Shown piece by piece: positions 7,810 to 13,498 of a stretch of 18,983 nt of DNA. A program made the position numbers and the translations under genes. The notes beneath the pieces were generated by a model. That model saw only the letters and a program-made list of their open reading frames with translations. It was not told the origin of the DNA and ran no database searches. The DNA lies in NCBI GenBank assembly GCA_964532225.1, contig CAZHHM010000026.1:1-18983 (forward strand), read 5' to 3'. The DNA is from CAZHHM01 sp964532225. GTDB lineage: Bacteria; Margulisbacteria; WOR-1; JAKLHX01. The number at the start of each line of letters is the position of its first letter. Positions within the stretch are counted from its first letter, which is position 1.

Positions 7810-9014
7810 TATCTCACCTTCGGGCCCATACCGGTCTTTTTTTGCAGTGAATTGAGCATTATGCTGCCGCGTTTTATCGTGAACTCGCCGTACTTGTTGT
7901 TTATCTCGTCCATGGCATACAGCGACAGCTTGGTGTTCTCTTCCTTTTCTATCATGCTTATCTGAGGGACCCTTTTACGGAGGGTGGATATAGCCACGCC
8001 CAGCAGCCTTACGGGGAGACCGTAGTCAAGCATGCTCTTGCAGTGTCTGAATATTATGAACCCGTCATCCACATATTCCTTAAGGTCTTTCTGCTGTCCG
8101 TAACCGGAGAAGTCGGACCTTCTTACGAAGAGCCGCACTACCCTGCCCTCATAGCCTTCTTTCCTTGTGCGTCTCCCTACCTGTTCGCTGAGGTTCAGAA
8201 GATAGCTGTCTATTGTCCTGGGGTCTGTCTCGTCCCTTGGCATTGTATATGAATGGCTGATCGACTTCGCGTCCTCCGTGTTCTTTGACGGATCTACAGG
8301 GCTGTTGTCCGTTCCTTTGCCCATATTTGAAAGATGGATGCCTCCGACAAGCCCGAACCTTTCGATCAGGTTTGACCTTGGATACCCTGCAAGGTCCCCG
8401 CAGGTGTATATCCCCAGCCGGTTCAGGTATTTTTTCAGCTTGCGCCCTATGCCGCAGAGCTCTTCAACGGGCATGAACTCAAGCACAAGAGGGATCTCTC
8501 TCTCTGTTATCACGGTGAGTCCGTCCGGCTTCTTCATCTCGCTGGCGAGCTTTGCCATGAGCTTGTTCGTGCTTATGCCGACGGAACAGGTCAGCCCGAA
8601 GCGTTCCCTGATCCTTCTTTTAAGTTCTTTTGCTATGGCGAGGCTTCCTCCGAACTTGTCCTGTGTCAGGGTCACATCGAGAAAACATTCGTCTATGGAA
8701 AATATCTCTACAAGGTCAGTGTATTCCCTGACGATATTTATTATTTCCCTTGAAGTGTGCAGATATTTGTCGAAGTTCCCGGGGACCACGATGAGCTGCG
8801 GGCATATCTTCAGGGCCTCCCAGGTCGGCATGGCGGTCTTGACCCCGAGGGCCCTTGCTTCATATGAACAGGTCGCGATCACCGTCCTTTTGCCTATCCC
8901 TCCCCCTACCGCGACGGGCTTGCCCCTCAGCTCCGGCCTTGATGCCTGTTCGACCGACGCGAAGTACGCGTTCATGTCGAGGTGAATTATGCTTCTGTCC
9001 TTTTGAGGTCCCAT
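7806..9014 (-). CDS. dinB: DNA polymerase IV
   Basis: Y-family translesion polymerase that extends primers past damaged bases, usually in the SOS response. The 402 residues carry metal ligand D13 in 'HLDMNAYFASVE', with F18 as the likely steric gate. 'CSYEAR' is at 49-54 and the catalytic pair D108/E109 in 'FSIDEC'. The helix-hairpin-helix-like 'LCGIGRKLKKYLNRLGI' and the little-finger domain follow. The start has AGGA six bases before the ATG. The gene overlaps the end of the preceding small gene (8987-9014), so coupling is likely. No promoter is evident directly upstream, so expression from the lexA promoter is inferred. The first bases of the gene (ATGGGA) belong to the duplicated unit described separately. 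Confidence 0.96.
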   Translation of the reverse strand: MGPQKDRSIIHLDMNAYFASVEQASRPELRGKPVAVGGGIGKRTVIATCSYEARALGVKTAMPTWEALKICPQLIVVPGNFDKYLHTSREIINIVREYTDLVEIFSIDECFLDVTLTQDKFGGSLAIAKELKRRIRERFGLTCSVGISTNKLMAKLASEMKKPDGLTVITEREIPLVLEFMPVEELCGIGRKLKKYLNRLGIYTCGDLAGYPRSNLIERFGLVGGIHLSNMGKGTDNSPVDPSKNTEDAKSISHSYTMPRDETDPRTIDSYLLNLSEQVGRRTRKEGYEGRVVRLFVRRSDFSGYGQQKDLKEYVDDGFIIFRHCKSMLDYGLPVRLLGVAISTLRKRVPQISMIEKEENTKLSLYAMDEINNKYGEFTIKRGSIMLNSLQKKTGMGPKVRY

Positions 9015-9217
9015 CTCATTTCCTTGTCATCGAAAACTATCTCATGGGTGTTGTCGGAGCCGTCGCTCACCGAGAAATGATAAAGTTTTGAATCGCCTTC
9101 TTTGGAGTTCCATTCATAGTTGATCTTTTTGACGGTGTATTTCCTTCCGTCCAGGATGAACCAGACGGGTTTTAGCTTGCGCTTCTCGAATATGGTAGCT
9201 ACTTTTATGGTGCACAT
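8987..9217 (-). CDS. small lexA-dinB cluster protein, copy 1 (DUF6504-like?)
   Basis: A 76-residue protein starting at 'MCTIKVATIF' (ATG at 9217). The core 'PVWFILDGRKYTVKKINYEW', then 'YHFSVSDGSDNTHEIVFDDKEMRW', gives the pattern W/F-x(3)-GR-x-Y-x-V-x(2)-I-x(3)-W followed by beta strands. This recalls DUF6504-type small proteins found beside dinB in other bacteria; the match is by pattern only. The function is unknown, but its place between lexA and dinB suggests an accessory role in translesion synthesis. A longer reading from a TTG at 9238 runs into the heptamer repeat and is unlikely. No good Shine-Dalgarno is visible. The last seven residues (DLKRTEA) differ from copy 2 because the frame continues into the dinB start. 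Confidence 0.75.
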   Translation of the reverse strand: MCTIKVATIFEKRKLKPVWFILDGRKYTVKKINYEWNSKEGDSKLYHFSVSDGSDNTHEIVFDDKEMRWDLKRTEA

Positions 9218-9403
9218 GTTACTTAAGTTAAAAGGCAAAAGTCAAAGGTCAAAAGTTTAAGGCAAAGGTAAGAAGTTCCGGACAGGGAGCAGGGGCTTTA
9301 GCCTCGGGCATATCCTTCCCGACACTAAAGTGCCGGCTCTTATGTCTGATTCCACAACTTAAAACCTATCACTTTAACTTTTGCCTTTTGACCTTTGACT
9401 TTT
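9009..9403. repeat. 395-bp direct repeat, copy 1
   Basis: Bases 9009-9403 recur without any difference I can see at 9573-9967 (offset 564). The unit spans the first six bases of dinB with its ribosome-binding site, the small gene, and an inverted heptamer-repeat element. If the N run is spurious, the copies are a tandem array with a true period of 409 (395 plus a 14-base spacer at 9559-9572). Identity over both coding and non-coding parts implies very recent duplication or ongoing homogenisation. Confidence 0.95.
9230..9403. repeat. inverted heptamer-repeat element A, copy 1
   Basis: The left arm is a run of degenerate 7-mers (AAAAGGC, AAAAGTC, AAAGGTC, AAAAGTT). A perfect 19-base inverted pair stands at 9237-9255 and 9385-9403. 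The 129 bases between the arms carry smaller palindromes, such as GGCTTTAGCC, CACTAAAGTG and TCGGG/CCCGA. The structure looks like a repeated hairpin (REP- or MITE-like) bounded by short tandem heptamers. In the lexA transcript it would lie between cistrons. Confidence 0.75.
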
Positions 9404-9503
9404 NNNNNNNNNNNNNNNNNNNNNNNNNNNNNNNNNNNNNNNNNNNNNNNNNNNNNNNNNNNNNNNNNNNNNNNNNNNNNNNNNNNNNNNNNNNNNNNNN
9501 NNN
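9404..9503. other. assembly gap of 100 N
   Basis: Exactly 100 N, the conventional filler for a gap of unknown size. The 55 bases before it (9349-9403) are the same as the 55 bases after it (9504-9558), as expected for contigs from a de Bruijn assembler with k of 55 that broke at a repeat. Either the gap is empty and the 55 bases are counted twice, or further repeat copies are missing. Confidence 0.95.
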
Positions 9504-9556
9504 ATTCCACAACTTAAAACCTATCACTTTAACTTTTGCCTTTTGACCTTTGACTT

Positions 9557-9781
9557 TTAACTTTCCCTCTTCTCCCATCTCATTTCCTTGTCATCGAAAA
9601 CTATCTCATGGGTGTTGTCGGAGCCGTCGCTCACCGAGAAATGATAAAGTTTTGAATCGCCTTCTTTGGAGTTCCATTCATAGTTGATCTTTTTGACGGT
9701 GTATTTCCTTCCGTCCAGGATGAACCAGACGGGTTTTAGCTTGCGCTTCTCGAATATGGTAGCTACTTTTATGGTGCACAT
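9557..9781 (-). CDS. small lexA-dinB cluster protein, copy 2
   Basis: A 74-residue protein identical to copy 1 through 'DDKEMRW'. After that the repeat ends and the frame finishes 'EKRES' before a TAA. It is the copy nearer to lexA. Both copies remain open with no substitutions, so both may be made. The dinB ribosome-binding site and the ATGGGA start are also duplicated here, but lead only into a short meaningless frame. Function is unknown, as for copy 1. Whether the duplication is biological cannot be settled because the assembly is broken between the two copies. Confidence 0.7.
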   Translation of the reverse strand: MCTIKVATIFEKRKLKPVWFILDGRKYTVKKINYEWNSKEGDSKLYHFSVSDGSDNTHEIVFDDKEMRWEKRES

Positions 9782-9967
9782 GTTACTTAAGTTAAAAGGC
9801 AAAAGTCAAAGGTCAAAAGTTTAAGGCAAAGGTAAGAAGTTCCGGACAGGGAGCAGGGGCTTTAGCCTCGGGCATATCCTTCCCGACACTAAAGTGCCGG
9901 CTCTTATGTCTGATTCCACAACTTAAAACCTATCACTTTAACTTTTGCCTTTTGACCTTTGACTTTT
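9573..9967. repeat. 395-bp direct repeat, copy 2
   Basis: Second copy of the unit at 9009-9403. It is bounded at one side by the 14-base spacer AACTTTCCCTCTTC (9559-9572) and at the other by GACTTTCTGCTCA leading into the lexA stop codon. The breakpoints fall within the first two codons of dinB and at the outer end of the heptamer arm. Confidence 0.95.
9794..9967. repeat. inverted heptamer-repeat element A, copy 2
   Basis: Identical to the element at 9230-9403, with the 19-base inverted arms at 9801-9819 and 9949-9967. It fills the gap between the lexA stop and the second small-gene copy, with only 10 bases left before the lexA stop codon. It could act as a processing or attenuation structure in the lexA transcript; this is inference. 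Confidence 0.75.
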
Positions 9968-9977
9968 GACTTTCTGC

Positions 9978-10571
9978 TCAATACTTCCTTATCAGCCCCA
10001 TCACCTTCCCGACCAGCCTGAAATCCTTGTTCACCTTGATAGGCGCATAGTTGCTGTTGTACGGCTGGAGGATAATGTGGTCTTTTCTTTTGAAATATTT
10101 TTTGACGGTGGCGCTGTCGTCTATCATGGCAACTACTATATCCCCGTTGTTGGCCTCGTACTGCGGCTTTACGATTATGAGGTCGCCTTCGTTTATGCCT
10201 GCCTCTATCATGCTGTCGCCTTTTACCCTCAGGATGAAGCCGTCCCTTGCGTTCTTGGCAAAGTCCCAGGCAATGGGAATGGTCTCTTCGATGTTCTCGA
10301 CTGCAAGTATAGGCGTTCCTGCAGCCACCTGACCGAGAAGGGGAAGGCTTACGGTCTTCTGCCTGCCGAGTATCTCAATGCTCCTTGCATTGGAGCTGCG
10401 GCTTATATAGCCCTTTTCTTCAAGGGTCTTGAGATGCTGATGTATGGCTTTGGTGGACCTGATCTTAAACTCGGAACAAAGCTCCCTTATAGACGGGGCA
10501 AATCCCCTCTCCTCCACGAATTCGGCTATCCGGTCGAATATCTGCTTCTGGCGGTCGGTAAGCTCTTTCAT
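9978..10571 (-). CDS. lexA: SOS repressor LexA
   Basis: Repressor of DNA-damage genes that cleaves itself when bound to RecA filaments. From the ATG at 10571 it has 197 residues. An N-terminal winged helix contains 'APSIRELCSEFKIRSTKAIHQHLKTLEEKGYI' (about 25-56). The cleavage site A84-G85 lies in 'GQVAAGTP'. The catalytic dyad is S120 ('KGDSMIEAG') and K157 ('ATVKKYF'). AGGAGG sits about nine bases before this ATG. The frame is open further upstream, but that extension (to 10697) is only the heptamer hairpin read as protein, and lies beyond the probable transcription start. It heads a minus-strand cluster with two small-gene copies and dinB. Confidence 0.96.
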   Translation of the reverse strand: MKELTDRQKQIFDRIAEFVEERGFAPSIRELCSEFKIRSTKAIHQHLKTLEEKGYISRSSNARSIEILGRQKTVSLPLLGQVAAGTPILAVENIEETIPIAWDFAKNARDGFILRVKGDSMIEAGINEGDLIIVKPQYEANNGDIVVAMIDDSATVKKYFKRKDHIILQPYNSNYAPIKVNKDFRLVGKVMGLIRKY

Positions 10572-10591
10572 TGTTGATGCCCTCCTTTTCT

Positions 10592-10658
10592 GTTGCAGGT
10601 TGCAAGTTTGAGGTTGCAGGTTCCGGACACGTATAACTTGAAACCTGCAACTTGCAAC
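10592..10658. repeat. heptamer inverted-repeat element B in the lexA leader
   Basis: Degenerate 7-mers of the GTTGCAG/GTTGCAA type run on the left arm (GTTGCAGGTT at 10592-10601 and again at 10613-10622; GTTGCAAGTT at 10599-10608). They are mirrored on the right by AACCTGCAAC (10642-10651) and AACTTGCAAC (10649-10658). The word GTTCCGGACA near the centre also occurs inside element A. It would form a hairpin in the roughly 90-base 5' leader of lexA mRNA. Confidence 0.7.
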
Positions 10659-10668
10659 TCTTGTTTTG

Positions 10669-10697
10669 AGTATAGTAAACATTTGTTTACATGTCAA
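10669..10697 (-). promoter_or_regulatory. lexA sigma-70 promoter
   Basis: On the minus strand TTGACA (10697-10692) is followed by a 17-base spacer and TATACT (10674-10669), a near-perfect vegetative promoter. The spacer contains the palindrome described as the LexA operator. The predicted transcript starts near 10662 and has a leader of about 90 bases. Confidence 0.88.
10675..10690. promoter_or_regulatory. putative LexA operator (SOS box)
   Basis: The palindrome GTAAACA-TT-TGTTTAC fills the lexA promoter spacer. Its core AAACATTTGTTT differs from the Bacillus-type box GAACATATGTTC at three of twelve positions. Position and symmetry fit autoregulation by LexA. The same site lies about 90 bases upstream of the start of the divergent gene, overlapping its possible -35 region. 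Confidence 0.75.
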
Positions 10698-10780
10698 GCC
10701 ACGGTGATATTTTACTGAAATCCCAAAAAAAATATGCCGATAAGCATCTGTCCGATGAAATGGTTCGAAAGGAGATAGAC

Positions 10781-11248
10781 ATGGGATCAGTCTCTGGAAC
10801 GAATAGAATGATAAAGCCTAGAGTAGCCGTGACGATAGACCCATCAATTCGCGATATCGGGACCCTCAGCCGGTTATACTATAGAACCGTGGCCGGCAGA
10901 TTATTCCCTTCCTCCCTGCGTCCTTGTTCCTCACAGTTGATCGATATTATGAATGATCGTAATGGCTCGCGTTCATACAAATATTCCTTGAAGATAACAT
11001 TTGATGAAGTGCAGGCAAACGCCTATGTGGGCAGGGACCGTGTTTATAATTTGCCGGGTTCAATTCTCTCTTTTATGGATGAAGTGAAAATGGCAGGAGT
11101 AAAAGAACTTGAAATAATGCCAGGGACAACAAAAAAGGAGCTCAAGTCGTCTTTAAGGGCCATCTTGTCAAGAGAAACGGATGGCTTGTCCGAATGGATG
11201 GGTAAGCGCAATAATATTATGTCGGTCGTGGGACAGGAAGGACAATAA
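10781..11248 (+). CDS. unrecognised protein divergent from lexA, possibly SOS-controlled
   Basis: A 155-residue protein from the ATG at 10781, chosen because AAGGAG stands six bases before it. The frame is open back to 10691, but that part overlaps the lexA -35 box and has no ribosome-binding site. I do not recognise the family. No signal peptide or membrane helix is visible. Sequence marks are 'IKPRVAVTIDPSIRDIGTLS' near the N-terminus, a basic central part, 'YSLKITFDEVQANAYVGRDRVYNLPG', and a charged C-terminal part with 'TTKKELKSSLRAILSRETDG'. It appears richer in A/T-ending codons than its neighbours, hinting at different ancestry. It points away from lexA and shares the operator region, so damage induction is plausible but unproven. 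It ends five bases short of the pyk stop on the other strand. Confidence 0.6.
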   Translation: MGSVSGTNRMIKPRVAVTIDPSIRDIGTLSRLYYRTVAGRLFPSSLRPCSSQLIDIMNDRNGSRSYKYSLKITFDEVQANAYVGRDRVYNLPGSILSFMDEVKMAGVKELEIMPGTTKKELKSSLRAILSRETDGLSEWMGKRNNIMSVVGQEGQ

Positions 11249-11252
11249 GCTC

Positions 11253-12653
11253 CTACCCTATCTTATGCACCTTGAGCAGGTTTGTCGTGCCCGGCACTCC
11301 TATCGGCACTCCGGCCGTGATGACGACCAGGTCGCCTTTGCTGAGAAGCCTCTGTGAAAGGACCGCTTCCTGGGCCTTAAGTATCATTTCGTCCGTGTTA
11401 ACGAACTTGTCCATCTTTATCGGCTGCACGCCCCAGTAAAGTGATACCCTCCTGGCCGCTTTCTCCGAAGTGACGCAGGCAAATATCGGAGAGGTCGGTC
11501 TCCATTTTGAAGCCATAAGAGCGGTCGAGCCCGATGTGGTGAACGAGATTATCGCTTTGCATCCGATATCCTCGCAGATATGGTAGGCCGAATGTGATAC
11601 GGCAAGGGCGATGCTCTGCTTTATGTCGGATTTCTCGAGGTTGCTTATGATCTTGCCCTCTTCCTCTACTTTGTTGATGATCTTTGCCATCATCTCCACT
11701 GCTTTGACCGGGTACATGCCGGCTGCGGTCTCTTCCGAAAGCATAAGCGCGTCCGCGCCGTCGATGATAGCATTAGCCACATCAGTGGTCTCCGCCCTTG
11801 TTGGAATGGGGCTGCTTATCATGGATTCGAGCATCTGGCTTGCCACGATGACAGGCTTTCCTGCTTTCGCGCTCCTTCTGATTATTTCTTTCTGGATCAT
11901 AGGCACATCCTGCGGTTCAAGCTCAACACCAAGGTCGCCTCTTGCGACCATGATGGCGTCAGAAATGTTTATGATGGCGTCAAGCTTGGGAAGGGCTTCA
12001 GGGTTCTCTATCTTAGCAATTACAGCGATATCCCCGCCGTTGGCCTCGATGACCTTCTTTGCCTCGATGACATCGTCCGGGTTCTTGATGAACGACAGGC
12101 CTATGTAATCAACGTCAGCTTCGACCGCTAGCTTGATATCCTCGACGTCCTTGTCGGTTATCGCCCTTTTGAATATGGATATGCCGGGTACGTTTATCCC
12201 CTTGTGTTCGCCGAGCATACCTGAAGTGACCACCTGCGTGTTTATATCGGCTCCGGAAACGCTTATGACCTTCAGCTCGATCAGGCCGTTATCTACCATT
12301 ATCTTCTGTCCGGCCTTCACCATTGAAGGCAGGTCCTTGTGGTCAACTGATACCATGGTCTCATTGCCTTCGACCTGCTTGGTCGTAAGCAGGAACTTGC
12401 TGCCTTTCTGAAGGCTTACGCAAGCGTCCTTGAGCCTGCCCGTCCTTATCCTGGGGCCCTGAAGATCGAGAAGTATGCCGATATTCGGGTTTATGGCGCG
12501 GACGGTCTTGATGGCTTTGCGCACATCATCTATGGCGCCGTGGGACATATTGAACCTTACAAGGTCTGCCCCTGCATCGATTATCTTTTTTATAACATCC
12601 TTATTCTCTGAAGCCGGACCTATGGTCGCGATTATCTTTGTTTTGTTGTTCAT
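11253..12653 (-). CDS. pyk: pyruvate kinase
   Basis: Last step of glycolysis: transfers phosphate from phosphoenolpyruvate to ADP. From the ATG at 12653 the protein has 466 residues. It shows 'TKIIATIGPAS' at 5-15, 'RFNMSHG' at 33-39, 'LDLQGPRIRTG' at 62-72, catalytic K214 and metal ligand E216 in 'VIAKIENPEA', and 'IMVARGDLGVELE' at 234-246. The C-terminal domain contains 'TTSGSTALMASKWRP'. It is a single-domain-set enzyme without a fused PEP-utiliser domain. A frame seven codons longer starts at 12674, but it would include the TATAAT box and the family normally begins at the 'TKI' strand. The gene is divergent from tpiA. Confidence 0.96.
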   Translation of the reverse strand: MNNKTKIIATIGPASENKDVIKKIIDAGADLVRFNMSHGAIDDVRKAIKTVRAINPNIGILLDLQGPRIRTGRLKDACVSLQKGSKFLLTTKQVEGNETMVSVDHKDLPSMVKAGQKIMVDNGLIELKVISVSGADINTQVVTSGMLGEHKGINVPGISIFKRAITDKDVEDIKLAVEADVDYIGLSFIKNPDDVIEAKKVIEANGGDIAVIAKIENPEALPKLDAIINISDAIMVARGDLGVELEPQDVPMIQKEIIRRSAKAGKPVIVASQMLESMISSPIPTRAETTDVANAIIDGADALMLSEETAAGMYPVKAVEMMAKIINKVEEEGKIISNLEKSDIKQSIALAVSHSAYHICEDIGCKAIISFTTSGSTALMASKWRPTSPIFACVTSEKAARRVSLYWGVQPIKMDKFVNTDEMILKAQEAVLSQRLLSKGDLVVITAGVPIGVPGTTNLLKVHKIG

Positions 12654-12662
12654 GATATCCAC

Positions 12663-12668
12663 ATTATA
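12663..12668 (-). promoter_or_regulatory. pyk -10 box, near-leaderless
   Basis: On the minus strand a perfect TATAAT is followed by GTGGATATC and then the chosen ATG. Transcription would begin only about two or three bases before the start codon. No Shine-Dalgarno could fit and no convincing -35 is seen at the usual distance. Confidence 0.55.
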
Positions 12669-12705
12669 ACTCATTTCTAATGCCCTTTCGCAGTCCTCTC
12701 ATTTT

Positions 12706-12714
12706 TGGTAAAAT
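12706..12714 (+). promoter_or_regulatory. tpiA-pfp extended -10 promoter
   Basis: TGG followed by TAAAAT (12709-12714) is an extended -10 element with a poor -35. The transcript would start near 12721 and include the AAGGAG at 12725-12730. It stands back to back with the pyk -10 box, some 40 bases apart. Confidence 0.55.
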
Positions 12715-12736
12715 GCTTCTAGAAAAGGAGAAATGA

Positions 12737-13486
12737 ATGCGCAAACCCATCATTGCCGGTAACTGGAAGATGTTCAAGACCGCTAAGGAGGCCGCTGCCG
12801 TAATAAACGAGCTTAAAGGAAAGGTCTCAGACGTAAAAGACAGAGAAGTGGTTATCTGCCCTGTTTTTACAGCCCTTGAGTCAGCGGTAGCCGCTGCCAA
12901 AGGATCAAATGTGAAGATAGGCGCTCAGAACCTTTTCTGGGAAGAAAAAGGCGCTTTTACCGGTGAGATAGCTCCCAATATGATAAAGGATCTCGGCTGC
13001 GAATATGTGATCATAGGACACTCTGAAAGAAGGCAGTACTTCGGTGAAACTGATGAAACAGTCAACAAGAAGATAAACGCCGCGCTTAAAGCAGGTCTCA
13101 CCCCTATCGTCTGCTGCGGTGAGATGCTTGCGGACAGAGAAGCCAATAAGACCTTTTCAGTTATCGAGACCCAGCTAAAAGGCGGACTTAAAGACCTGAC
13201 AAAAGAACAAATGCTTAAACTCGTGATCGCTTATGAACCTGTCTGGGCCATCGGCACGGGCAAGACCGCTACACCGGAGCAGGCCCAGGAAGTCCATGCT
13301 TTTATAAGGGGCCTTCTGGCAAAGCTGTTCGATAAGGACGTCGCCGCAGCGACAAGGATACTTTACGGAGGATCCGTAAAGCCCGACAACATGGCAGAGC
13401 TTATGAAAAAAGAGGATATCGACGGCGGTCTTGTCGGCGGGGCAAGCCTTGAGGCGGATTCATTCTCAAAGATAGTCAAATACTGA
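12737..13486 (+). CDS. tpiA: triosephosphate isomerase
   Basis: Interconverts dihydroxyacetone phosphate and glyceraldehyde 3-phosphate. The 249 residues are the normal length. Catalytic residues are all present: N9 and K11 in 'AGNWKM', H95 in 'IIGHSERRQ', and E167 in 'AYEPVWAIGTG'. The phosphate-binding loops 'ILYGGSVKPDN' and 'GGLVGGASL' are also present. AAGGAG lies six bases before this ATG; an ATG four bases earlier is out of frame. It is followed after 12 bases by the phosphofructokinase gene, forming a glycolytic pair. Confidence 0.98.
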   Translation: MRKPIIAGNWKMFKTAKEAAAVINELKGKVSDVKDREVVICPVFTALESAVAAAKGSNVKIGAQNLFWEEKGAFTGEIAPNMIKDLGCEYVIIGHSERRQYFGETDETVNKKINAALKAGLTPIVCCGEMLADREANKTFSVIETQLKGGLKDLTKEQMLKLVIAYEPVWAIGTGKTATPEQAQEVHAFIRGLLAKLFDKDVAAATRILYGGSVKPDNMAELMKKEDIDGGLVGGASLEADSFSKIVKY

Positions 13487-13498
13487 TAAGGAGCGGAC

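Larger units (their letters stand above)
9218..9556. other. gene-free stretch with inverted repeat and assembly gap
   Basis: Between the two small-gene copies no credible coding sequence exists. The stretch holds one heptamer-arm inverted-repeat element (9230-9403), the 100 N run, and a 53-base restart of the same element. The apparent frame 9369-9578 passes through the Ns and is composed of the heptamer repeats. Confidence 0.85.

Noticed and set aside
9218..9238. TTG start giving seven more residues to the small lexA-dinB cluster protein
   Set aside because: The extra codons begin inside the heptamer arm and no Shine-Dalgarno precedes them; the ATG at 9217 (and 9781 in copy 2) is more credible.
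9369..9578. Open frame of 69 codons across the N run
   Set aside because: Half of it is Ns, and the rest is heptamer repeat and the duplicated dinB start; it is not a gene.
9230..9967. Possible CRISPR array
   Set aside because: There are only two long identical units containing a gene; the short heptamers are contiguous with no unique spacers, and no cas genes are present.
10572..10697. N-terminal extension of LexA in an open frame
   Set aside because: It reads the inverted heptamer repeat and the promoter itself as protein. The good ribosome-binding site serves the ATG at 10571, and the length then matches the LexA family.
10691..10780. Upstream ATG start for the gene divergent from lexA
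   Set aside because: It overlaps the lexA -35 box and operator and has no ribosome-binding site, whereas the ATG at 10781 has AAGGAG at ideal spacing.
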